Source: JACMLC01 sp963817025
GTDB taxonomy: Bacteria > Acidobacteriota > Blastocatellia > Pyrinomonadales > Pyrinomonadaceae
NCBI GenBank assembly: GCA_963817025.1
Contig: CAWFML010000004.1
Span: 1,364,001 to 1,428,000 of the forward strand
Length of the DNA: 64,000 bases
Direction: 5' to 3'
Positions within the stretch are counted from its first letter, which is position 1. Every line of letters begins with the position of its first letter. The notes below the pieces were generated by a model. That model had not been told where the DNA came from, searched no databases, and was given only the letters and a program-made list of their open reading frames with translations. Positions 51,899 through 59,440 of the stretch are shown in pieces. A program made the translations under genes and the position numbers.

Positions 51899-53350
51899 TT
51901 AGCTCGTCAGCTTTGGAAGACGCGCGCCTGTCGCCGTCAGGTCTTCTTCGGTCGGAATATCTGCGGCCTCAATGGTCGAGAGCACTTCCTTATTGACTTC
52001 GGGCAGCGAGACGATGCGATTGGCCTGCTTGCTGATGGTCATCTCGAACAGGTTGCGCGCCGTGCGCGCGTTGCCGAAAGATTCGTCGCGCGCGAGCACC
52101 AGCAACTTGAAGATGTCTAAAAGCTTCTGCGAGGCGTCAGCAGTCAACACGAAATCCGCTTTCCTGGCGAAGCCTTTGAAAATCTCTACAAGCTGTTCGG
52201 GCGTGTAATCCTCAAAGTGCAGATATTTATTAAAACGCGAGCGCAGGCCCGGATTCGAGGCGATGAACTCGTCCATCTTCTGCGTGTATCCGGCGACGAT
52301 GACGATCAAATCATGCCTGTGGTCTTCCATCATCTTGAGCAGGGTTTCGACAGCCTCCTGTCCGAAATCGTTGCCGCGCCCCTCCGGATTGAGCGCGTAA
52401 GCTTCATCTATAAAGAGCACGCCGCCGAGAGATTGCCCGACCACTTCTTTGACCTTCAAAGCGGTCTGCCCGACATAGCCTGCGACGAGGCCCGCGCGAT
52501 CCGTCTCAACCAGTTGCCCGCGACTTAAAATCTTGAGCGTGCGGTAGACCTGTGCAAGGAGGCGCGCGATGGTCGTTTTGCCCGTGCCCGGATTGCCGTA
52601 AAAAACCAGATGACGCGAAAGCGGAAGCGGCTGCATGCCCTTCTCTTCGCGCATCTGCTGAACCTTGAGAAAATTTATCAACTCACGCACATCGCGCTTG
52701 ACGCGCTCCAACCCGACGAGCTGCTCCATCTCCTTCAACAAATCTTCGAGCGGGCGCGGCGGCTCTTCTTCAATCTCTAAGGCAGGCTCCGGCTCTTCTT
52801 CTCTGGCGGCGGCTGAATCTTTGCCCTGCTCTTCCTCAGGCGCAGCGTTGCCCTCCTGCGGGTAGAGCGTCCCTTTGAACTTGCTGAGGGCTGCGGCTTC
52901 GGCCTTTGTCACAGTGCCGTCTGACTTGATGACGAGATTGGCAAACTCGAAGAGCGCGTGCCGCGCGCGGTCTGCGTAGTTGAAACCATAGCGGCGGTCG
53001 TATTCTTCCAGATAAGAGACGGCGACGGGCGCGTTCGTCAGCCTTTGCTGTATGTGCTGGTCGAAGGATTGAGCCGTGGAAAGCGGGAACGTGTTCTCTT
53101 CCGCCTTCAGCTCGAACAGGCGGCAGAGCTGTTCAAAGTAGCGTTGCTTTTCGGCAACCGTGGATTGACGAACATCTATAAAACGCTTGATGACCGAGAG
53201 CAACTGATTATCGAGCACCATCCGCGCATCCGGCGGTCGCTCCGCGCCGCGCCACACACTGCGAATGCTCATCTCAAGCGGCAGGCGCAGCTCGCCGAAA
53301 GTTTTTTTGAGAGAGGCAATCAGGCGCGTGTTATCTGGAGTCAAAGCCAC
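51899..53350 (-). CDS. AAA+ ATPase of the CbbX/SpoVK type with N-terminal helical domain
   Basis: The start is GTG at 53350. The N-terminal 155 residues are helical and include DGTVTKAEAAALSKFKGTLY, similar to the end of TerB-like domains. An acidic linker (about 160-195) is followed by the AAA+ module: Walker A GNPGTGKTT at about 250, Walker B VLFIDEAYAL at about 310, and sensor and arginine-finger regions (LIVIVAGYTQ, NPGLRSRFNKYLHF). CbbX activates Rubisco and SpoVK acts in sporulation, but this linked form is found in many bacteria with neither. The client is unknown. A TATAAT six bases before the GTG hints at a leaderless transcript. Confidence 0.9.
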   Translation of the reverse strand: MALTPDNTRLIASLKKTFGELRLPLEMSIRSVWRGAERPPDARMVLDNQLLSVIKRFIDVRQSTVAEKQRYFEQLCRLFELKAEENTFPLSTAQSFDQHIQQRLTNAPVAVSYLEEYDRRYGFNYADRARHALFEFANLVIKSDGTVTKAEAAALSKFKGTLYPQEGNAAPEEEQGKDSAAAREEEPEPALEIEEEPPRPLEDLLKEMEQLVGLERVKRDVRELINFLKVQQMREEKGMQPLPLSRHLVFYGNPGTGKTTIARLLAQVYRTLKILSRGQLVETDRAGLVAGYVGQTALKVKEVVGQSLGGVLFIDEAYALNPEGRGNDFGQEAVETLLKMMEDHRHDLIVIVAGYTQKMDEFIASNPGLRSRFNKYLHFEDYTPEQLVEIFKGFARKADFVLTADASQKLLDIFKLLVLARDESFGNARTARNLFEMTISKQANRIVSLPEVNKEVLSTIEAADIPTEEDLTATGARLPKLTS

Positions 53351-53402
53351 AGAGCGATTATATAAACAAAAGGGGGAAAGGGTAAAAGGGGAAGAAGGAA
53401 AA

Positions 53403-53570
53403 GTAGTGATTCAGTTTGAATTTTGGAGAGGTGAGTCGTGATGCGTGAGTTGTGTGGTGAAGAAAGAAATAGTTTCCCGCAAAGGCGCAAAGGCGCAGAG
53501 GAAGACCGCAAAGCATTGAATGCTGCTCGCTCTTTGCGGTCTTCCCTTTGCGCCTTTGCGGGAAATTCCT
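53403..53570. repeat. Family B repeat copy with left end
   Basis: Left end AGTAGTGATTCAGTTTGAAT, then TTTCCCGCAAAGGCGCAAAG and the complement CTTTGCGCCTTTGCGGGAAA. No clear right end. Confidence 0.65.
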
Positions 53571-53580
53571 ACTTGCCCTT

Positions 53581-54600
53581 TTAATTACTTTGACCATTGC
53601 CGCCGGAGCGCAAGAGGGCCGCGAGGGCGAGGCCGGAGCCGACCAGCAGCGCGCCGGTGATAAATGGATGCAGCGAAGCTTTGGTGTAGAGACTCGTTTC
53701 AGCGACGTGGCCTTCGTAGCCTCCGCGTTCCTTGAGTTCGCCTGATGGCGCATACAAGCCTTTATGTTTGGATTTCCTGACAGGCTTGTCCGACTGCTGC
53801 AAATCGAACATCGTCGCTTCCATCACTTTGTCGGTCATACGCGGCGCGGTCTCGCCCATAGATGACAGGGCTTTGCCGCCGCCGCCGACGTAGACATCTC
53901 TTTCAGGATGCGTGGCTGAATGAAGTATGGCTTCGGCGACAATTTCGGGAGCATAGACCGGCGGAGGATTTTCAGGCTCTACGGGCAGATAATTTTTAGC
54001 ATGCTCTTTATAAGGCGTATCAATCGCGCTCGGTTTAATCAGCGTCACAGAGACGGGCGCGCCCTCTTCTTCCAATTCCATGCGGAGCGCGTCCGTATAG
54101 CCTTTGACCGCATGCTTTGAAGCGCAGTAAGAACCCTGAAGCGGAATGGCCCTGTCAGAGAGCACGCTGCCGATATTGATGAGCGCGCCGCCGCGCCGCC
54201 GCAGGTGTTCGGCTGCGACCTGCGAGCCGTAGACCAAGCCCCAGTAGTTGGTCTCAAAAAGCTGCCTGTGGTCTTCGAACGAAATCTCCATCAAACGCCC
54301 GTAGATCGAAACGCCCGCATTGTTGACCCACGTGTCAAAGCCGCCGAAACGCTCCATCGCCGCACGCCCGATTCGACGCACGTCCTCTTCTTTGCCCACA
54401 TCCGCGACGACATAAATAGCCTCGCCGCCTCCCGCCTTAATCTCGCCTGCGAGTTGCCGCAAAGCATCCTCTGTGCGCGCGGCCAAGACCAGACGCGCGC
54501 CCCTTGCGGCAGCCATCCGCGCAGTCACCAGACCGATGCCGCTCGTCGCGCCGGTCAGGACAATCACCTGCGCATCGAGACTCTTGAGTTCTATGTTCAT
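53581..54600 (-). CDS. Short-chain dehydrogenase/reductase with C-terminal membrane helix
   Basis: Start at 54600 (MNIELKSLDAQVIVLTGATS) with AGGGAG upstream. The cofactor motif TGATSGIG is at residues 16-23, WVNNAGVSIYG at about 93 and the catalytic YCASK at about 160, with Ser in GSVLSD before it. The classical domain ends at about 245. The extra 90 residues include a basic stretch and a C-terminal hydrophobic helix (FITGALLVGSGLALAALL), so it is probably membrane-attached. NADP preference cannot be judged. Substrate unknown. Confidence 0.9.
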   Translation of the reverse strand: MNIELKSLDAQVIVLTGATSGIGLVTARMAAARGARLVLAARTEDALRQLAGEIKAGGGEAIYVVADVGKEEDVRRIGRAAMERFGGFDTWVNNAGVSIYGRLMEISFEDHRQLFETNYWGLVYGSQVAAEHLRRRGGALINIGSVLSDRAIPLQGSYCASKHAVKGYTDALRMELEEEGAPVSVTLIKPSAIDTPYKEHAKNYLPVEPENPPPVYAPEIVAEAILHSATHPERDVYVGGGGKALSSMGETAPRMTDKVMEATMFDLQQSDKPVRKSKHKGLYAPSGELKERGGYEGHVAETSLYTKASLHPFITGALLVGSGLALAALLRSGGNGQSN

Positions 54601-54691
54601 TTTCAAAAACTCCCTTGTGTTCGCTTGTATTAAATTCCTCAAAGATAGCCAGCGCGGCGTGAGGATGAGCAGTTAAAGTCGAGATGGAACC

Positions 54692-55138
54692 TCATTTGAA
54701 AGGAGCGGAGCGGCGATGGTCTACCATCAGGCAGCGATCCTGCACGACCTTGATTCCGGCGCGTGCAAGCTTTTCCGCCGCCGCATCATTGCGGATGCCC
54801 GATTGAAACCAGACGGCCTTAGGCTGCTTTGCCAGCATGTCATCCAGGTGCGCCGTGATGTCCTCTGCGCGACGAAAGACATCCACGAGGTCAACCTCGC
54901 CGGGAATTTCCGAGAGTGTTTGATAAGTTTTTTGTCCGAGAATTTTCTCGGCAATCGGAGGATGAACCGGCACCGGAATGACTTCCAACCCAGCCGACAC
55001 CAGATACTGCGGCACATAGAAAGCTGCCTTGAAAGGATAATCTTCGCCCCGCATGCCGAGCACGGCCACGCGACTCGTCGCGGCCAGTAACTCCCTGATG
55101 CCTTCGTCGTCCGTAATCAGATTCTCTTGCCAGTCCAT
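54692..55138 (-). CDS. CoA-binding domain protein
   Basis: Start at 55138 (MDWQENLITDDEGIRELLAA) with GAGGAAAAT upstream; MDEEN at 55153 is the alternative. The 148-residue Rossmann-like product matches the CoA_binding_2 family (YccU-like): SRVAVLGMRGEDYPFKAAFY, EVIPVPVHPPIAEKILGQKT, EVDLVDVFRRAEDI, AVWFQSGIRNDAA, VQDRCLMVDH. These small proteins bind CoA; their role is not known. Confidence 0.88.
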   Translation of the reverse strand: MDWQENLITDDEGIRELLAATSRVAVLGMRGEDYPFKAAFYVPQYLVSAGLEVIPVPVHPPIAEKILGQKTYQTLSEIPGEVDLVDVFRRAEDITAHLDDMLAKQPKAVWFQSGIRNDAAAEKLARAGIKVVQDRCLMVDHRRSAPFK

Positions 55139-55449
55139 ATTTTCCTCGTCCATGTTCAGTAAGCGAACACGCGCGCCGCACATTGATACGCGAAGGCGAG
55201 CCGCGTCGCATGGTTTGCAATCAATTATGATGTCTTGATGCTACATCCTACAAGAAACTGCAAGCCGGATGCCAGCGAAAGCAAGGATGAAGGATGAAGG
55301 ATGAAGGATGAAAGCGTGGCTCTTAAACGAGAAGGATAACTGATGAAGAGAGTGCTCTTGCAAATAATGAAGAGCGTGCTATTGCAGATGACCGCTCATG
55401 CTTGAACAGCATGCCTTTCATCCTTCATCCTTCCGCCTTCATCCTTGCT
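55139..55449. repeat. Intergenic gap with AAGGATG tandem repeats
   Basis: Four tandem AAGGATG units lie at 55283-55313 and the inverted series CATCCTT recurs at 55415-55447, so the gap can fold into a long hairpin. The centre holds an approximate duplication (AAGAGAGTGCT…TTGCA and AAGAGCGTGCT…TTGCA). No gene seen. Confidence 0.55.
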
Positions 55450-57564
55450 CTAGCTCGTCAGCTTCTTGACAATCGCGCGGGCGTTTTCGGCGTTCGGGTA
55501 GCTTGGATTGAGTTCGAGAGCCTTCTGGTAAAGTTCCAGAGCCTTCTGCTTATCTCCCCTGTTCAGGTAAAATTCTGCGAGGCTGTCGTGTAGATTCGCG
55601 TCTTTCGGATGTAGCTCCGCCGCGAGCTTTAAGAGTTCAAACGCCTGCTCGGATTTGCCTGCTCCGTGCATTTCATAAGCGAGATTGTTGAGGCCGTCCG
55701 CGTTTGCCTGCCCTTCAGGATTCCGGGCCAGAGATTTTTTGAGCAGTTCCAGTGCGCGCTCCCGCTCGCCAAAGGCTAGATGGATAACGCCCACCGTCGC
55801 CATCGCCGTATCATCCTGCGGGTAAAGCTCCAGGGCCAGCTTTCCTGACTTCAGGGCCGTCTCGCGCCGACCGCGTAAGGTGGACTGGCGCGCGAGTCCG
55901 AGCAGCGAGTCCAACACGTTCGGATAAATCAATGCGCCCGCAAAACTCTTTTTCAGATTGTTGCTCGCCTCGTCCAGATTCGCTTCGTTCACAAATAGAC
56001 GGCGCACGTAAGGCGTGTTGGTTTTGGCCCAAGACTGATTCCAAACGCCGATCAGTTTTTCCAGCGGCTCGCTCAAGCGATATTCCTGCGGGATGCTCGC
56101 GTCCTTTTTGCAGAGGTCTATGTAGTCGTTGAAAAATGTAATCGCGCCCGTGTCCGGATAAGTATCGACAAAGCTTGCGCCGCCGCGCTCTTTTAATTTC
56201 ATGGCGACAAAAGCGCCGACTTTGGTAAAGGCCCGCTCGGATGCAGGATGACGACCGTTCCTGATTTTCGCCTGCGCGGCTGGCAGGTCGGTGCGTCCGG
56301 TCTCAGGGTTGAGCGCCTGATTGAAATAAGCGAAGGCTGCCGTCAACTCTTCGCGCGATTCCGTGACGGGCTTTTGATACCTCTCAAAGTAAGCATGACC
56401 GACGCTGTAGGCATTGTGTAGCCCGCGATACAAAGCAGTATCGGTCTTGTCTGCGGTGTAGGCTATCAGGCCCCATGTCTCACCCGTAATCAATTCAAAG
56501 AGCCGCTGCAAATAAGTCCCCGGATCGGCATTCTCGAAATTGATGGCCGCCGCCAGAGCAAACTTCTGCGCCGGAAAGATGAAAAGCAAGGTGGTCGTCT
56601 CCTGCTGCCCGCCGCTATGCGAGACTGCATAGCGACCGTTGATCGGCCCTGTAAACCAGCCTAAGCTGTAGTCCGTGTATCTTCCTTCTTTCGTCGCCAG
56701 CGAAGTCCACATCATGTCGTAACCCTCTTTCGAGAGCAGCTTTCCGTTGTTCATGCCCTGCGCAAACTTGAGCAGGTCAACCACCGTCGAGCGCGTGCCG
56801 CCAGCGGCAAAGCGGCTGCTGATGTCTATGAACTCGGAATTTTTAACCTCGCCATTTATCAGTTGATAGCCGCGCACGCGATTCGGAATCACTTCCAGAG
56901 GGTCATCCATACGCGTGTCGGTCATGCCGAGCGGCTGCCAGATATTTTCGCGCATGTATTCGCCATACGATTTCCCGGACGCGCTTTCGATAATCGCGCC
57001 TAAGAGGTTATAGCCATAGCTCGAATAGCTGTAACGCGTTCCCGGCTCGGCCACCAGATCGAAGTTCTCGAAGATGGCAACGGATTCTCTGGTCGTCCTG
57101 CGCTCCTTGATATGAAGCTCCTGTGCAGCGTTTTTGTAATGGCTGATGCCGCCCACGTGGCCGAGGACTTGCCGCACCGTGACGGGCCACGGTTTTTTGG
57201 GAAAGTAAGGAACGTAAGTCTGCACTTCTGCATCAAGATTGATTTTTCCCTTTTCGGCCAGTTGCAGCACGGCCAGAGCCGTCATCGGTTTGGTGACTGA
57301 CGCGAGACGATACGCGGACTCAGGCTTGGCCGGGGTCTTGTTCTCCAAATCCGCGTAGCCGTATCCTTTGGCCCACATAAAATCATCTTTGATAAAGCCG
57401 ATGGAGAGGCCCGGAACCTGCTCAAGAGCCATCTGTAGCCGGACGAAGTCTTCAAAGCTTTTGATTTTGTCGGCATATTTGCCGGAGGATTGCGCGGGCG
57501 CAGGCTGGATGAGAAGTTGGCAATAGAGAAGCGCGATGATTAAAAAGCAGGCCAGTCTCTTCAT
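55450..57564 (-). CDS. Exported serine hydrolase (beta-lactamase fold) with C-terminal TPRs
   Basis: The signal peptide ends PAPAQS (residue 26). Hydrolase domain at about 35-370: SVTK nucleophile motif (Ser89, Lys92), YSYSSYGYNLLG with the Tyr of the second motif, and HSGGQQ in place of KTG. A helical middle part follows. At about residues 575-700 three or more TPR units are clear (ALELYPQDDTAMATVGVIHL, AFELLKLAAELHPKDANLHD, ALELYQKALELNPSYPNAEN). The family includes esterases and peptidases acting on the cell envelope. Weak GAGAG ribosome binding site. Substrate unknown. Confidence 0.88.
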   Translation of the reverse strand: MKRLACFLIIALLYCQLLIQPAPAQSSGKYADKIKSFEDFVRLQMALEQVPGLSIGFIKDDFMWAKGYGYADLENKTPAKPESAYRLASVTKPMTALAVLQLAEKGKINLDAEVQTYVPYFPKKPWPVTVRQVLGHVGGISHYKNAAQELHIKERRTTRESVAIFENFDLVAEPGTRYSYSSYGYNLLGAIIESASGKSYGEYMRENIWQPLGMTDTRMDDPLEVIPNRVRGYQLINGEVKNSEFIDISSRFAAGGTRSTVVDLLKFAQGMNNGKLLSKEGYDMMWTSLATKEGRYTDYSLGWFTGPINGRYAVSHSGGQQETTTLLFIFPAQKFALAAAINFENADPGTYLQRLFELITGETWGLIAYTADKTDTALYRGLHNAYSVGHAYFERYQKPVTESREELTAAFAYFNQALNPETGRTDLPAAQAKIRNGRHPASERAFTKVGAFVAMKLKERGGASFVDTYPDTGAITFFNDYIDLCKKDASIPQEYRLSEPLEKLIGVWNQSWAKTNTPYVRRLFVNEANLDEASNNLKKSFAGALIYPNVLDSLLGLARQSTLRGRRETALKSGKLALELYPQDDTAMATVGVIHLAFGERERALELLKKSLARNPEGQANADGLNNLAYEMHGAGKSEQAFELLKLAAELHPKDANLHDSLAEFYLNRGDKQKALELYQKALELNPSYPNAENARAIVKKLTS

Positions 57565-57709
57565 GTTGGACTCTCTTTCATTATTCAGTTGATGTGCGGG
57601 TCAATGAGAAAGCGCAAAGCCCTGCTCATTGACACACTTCGGAGTGCTCTTTGATTGATAAACACCACGCGCGTGAGATTTGTGGCATCAATGTCGGATG
57701 GCGGGCATG

Positions 57710-57857
57710 ATTTCTTTGCGCCTTCTGATTTTATCTTTGCGCCTTTGCGCGAAATACGAACGTTTCACGCAAAGGCGCAAACAAAAAAAGACTCAAGGCG
57801 CAAAGAGGATGTTTGAGTTAACGATGTTTGAGTTAACGATGTTTGAGTTAAGGTTGA
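57710..57857. repeat. Family B repeat copy plus three 15-base tandem units
   Basis: CTTTGCGCCTTCTGATTTT and its inverted partners run to about 57807. Then GATGTTTGAGTTAAC is repeated about three times up to the stop codon of the acyltransferase gene, which uses TAA within the last unit. Confidence 0.6.
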
Positions 57858-58840
57858 CCTTGAGTTTTTAAATCATCTCTTAAAACTTCGGTCGTGCCGC
57901 CGCGCAGTTCCGTTGAGCGCGTGGCGTAGAGGTCTGCTTCGCCTGCTGGCCGCGTGTTCCAGCGTTTGTGTATCCAGAGCCATTGATCCGGAAAGAGCCT
58001 CACATATTTTTCAATCACAGCCGTCACCGCTGCTGTCAAAGCGCGCACGTCCTCTTCCGTCTCGCCGGTCTGATTGATACTGACGGGCGGCTCGACGCGC
58101 AGGATAAAACGCTGGCGCGCTTCGTCCCACGGAGCAAAGACCGGAAGCACTGTTGCGCCCGTGCGGAGCGCGAGCGTGGCGAGGCTCGTAGTGGTCGAAG
58201 CCGGGATACCGAAAAAATCTACAAAGACGCCTTCGTGCGGATGCGTATTGAGGTCTATGAGAATGCCGAGCGTGCCGCCAGCATTGAGCGTGCGCAGCAT
58301 CGGGCGCGCGGCTGCCCGTTTGTCTATCGAGCGATTGCCAAAGCGCGTGCGCGTCGCTTCGATAATCTCTTCGACTTTCGGATTGTCTATCCGCCGCGCC
58401 AGAAAGTCTACCCTGTGACCGAAGGCCGAGAGCGCAAAGCTCGTCAATTCCCATGCGCCGATGTGGCCCGTAAAGAGGATGACTCCCTTGCCGCTCCTTT
58501 CTGCTTCTTGCAGATTCTCAAGCCCCTCGCATTCTATGATGCGCGATAATTCTTCCGGCGTCGCGTGCGCGAAGTGGCTGAACTCGCCGAGCAGGCGGCC
58601 CAGGTTGGCAAAGCAGCCGCGCAGGATTCTTTCGCGCTCATCTGCGCTCATCTCAGGAAAAGCCATTTCAAGATTGCGCGTCCCGGCACGCCTGAGCCTT
58701 CCGCCAACGGCATGCGCGACGCGGCCCATCCCGCGACCCGCAGCCACGGAGACAGAGCGCGGCAACCAGCCGAGGCCCGTCAGAATCGTGCGCGCCGCAA
58801 AATATTCGAGCGCCGTTTGAGCTTTTCCGTGTTTACCCAT
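57848..58840 (-). CDS. LpxL/HtrB-type lysophospholipid acyltransferase
   Basis: The 330-residue product has the acyltransferase block GVILFTGHIGAWELTSFAL with the HxxxxE catalytic pair, LARRIDNPKVEEIIEATRTR, GILIDLNTHPHEGVFVDFFG, and the family ending DQWLWIHKRWNTRP. LpxL-type enzymes add secondary acyl chains to lipid A at the inner membrane; related proteins acylate other lipids. An N-terminal amphipathic region may attach it to the membrane. No other lipid A gene is close, so the acceptor is not certain. Confidence 0.88.
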   Translation of the reverse strand: MGKHGKAQTALEYFAARTILTGLGWLPRSVSVAAGRGMGRVAHAVGGRLRRAGTRNLEMAFPEMSADERERILRGCFANLGRLLGEFSHFAHATPEELSRIIECEGLENLQEAERSGKGVILFTGHIGAWELTSFALSAFGHRVDFLARRIDNPKVEEIIEATRTRFGNRSIDKRAAARPMLRTLNAGGTLGILIDLNTHPHEGVFVDFFGIPASTTTSLATLALRTGATVLPVFAPWDEARQRFILRVEPPVSINQTGETEEDVRALTAAVTAVIEKYVRLFPDQWLWIHKRWNTRPAGEADLYATRSTELRGGTTEVLRDDLKTQGQP

Positions 58841-58946
58841 CGCTAGCGAATCTCTAACGCCGCGTTAGTGTAATGCGCCGGCTGTCAAACGGGCAAACAG
58901 AAGGGTAGATTTTCAATTTCAGATCACAAGCTTATAGAGAACAAGA

Positions 58947-59097
58947 AAGTCTCCCGCAAAGGCGCAAAGGCGCAAAGCAAAGCACGCCAAGAGCGAGTAG
59001 CATTCAAACCTTTGCGGTCTTCCTTTGCGCCTTTGCGCCTTTGCGGGAAATTTCCTGATATGTATACAAGCGTGTAAGTTGAAATTGAACAACTACT
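58947..59097. repeat. Family B repeat copy with right end
   Basis: GTCTCCCGCAAAGGCGCAAA and the complement CTTTGCGCCTTTGCGGGAAA, then a degenerate right end (AAGTTGAAATTGAACAACTAC). It fills the gap between the divergent acyltransferase and small-protein genes. Confidence 0.65.
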
Positions 59098-59218
59098 AAG
59101 TGACAAGATGATGGACTGAGGAAATGCTTGACACCGAAACGGGAACGTTATATTAGCTGGCCTGCGTTTTCCATAAAGCTGTCTCTCGCGCTCTTCACCT
59201 TTCACAAAGGAGATTTCT

Positions 59219-59428
59219 ATGTATCACATGCTCCATTCACATGGACTGTTGCAGACTCTGACCAGAGAAGCTCCACCGGCCACAGCCGCGCTCGTCGTCG
59301 CGGAGTTGTTCTACAAGTTTCACTCCTTCACCTTTGAATGCCTCGCCTTTCTTGCCACATGGTATGTCTTCAGTTGGATTCTGACGCGCGCTTTAGGGGT
59401 GCTGCCGAAAGCTTCGGCGACGAGATAA
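59219..59428 (+). CDS. Small membrane protein, 69 residues
   Basis: AAAGGAGATT precedes the ATG at ideal spacing. One membrane helix at about 40-60 (CLAFLATWYVFSWILTRALG) follows a His-containing N-terminus (MYHMLHSHGLLQTL). It lies 12 bases before the BNR gene and is probably cotranscribed. No family known. Confidence 0.65.
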   Translation: MYHMLHSHGLLQTLTREAPPATAALVVAELFYKFHSFTFECLAFLATWYVFSWILTRALGVLPKASATR

Positions 59429-59440
59429 CGCGGAGGACGT

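Noticed and set aside
51899..53350. Rubisco activase (cbbX) as a specific gene name
   Set aside because: No Rubisco or Calvin-cycle gene is present and the N-terminal domain differs; only the AAA subfamily can be claimed.
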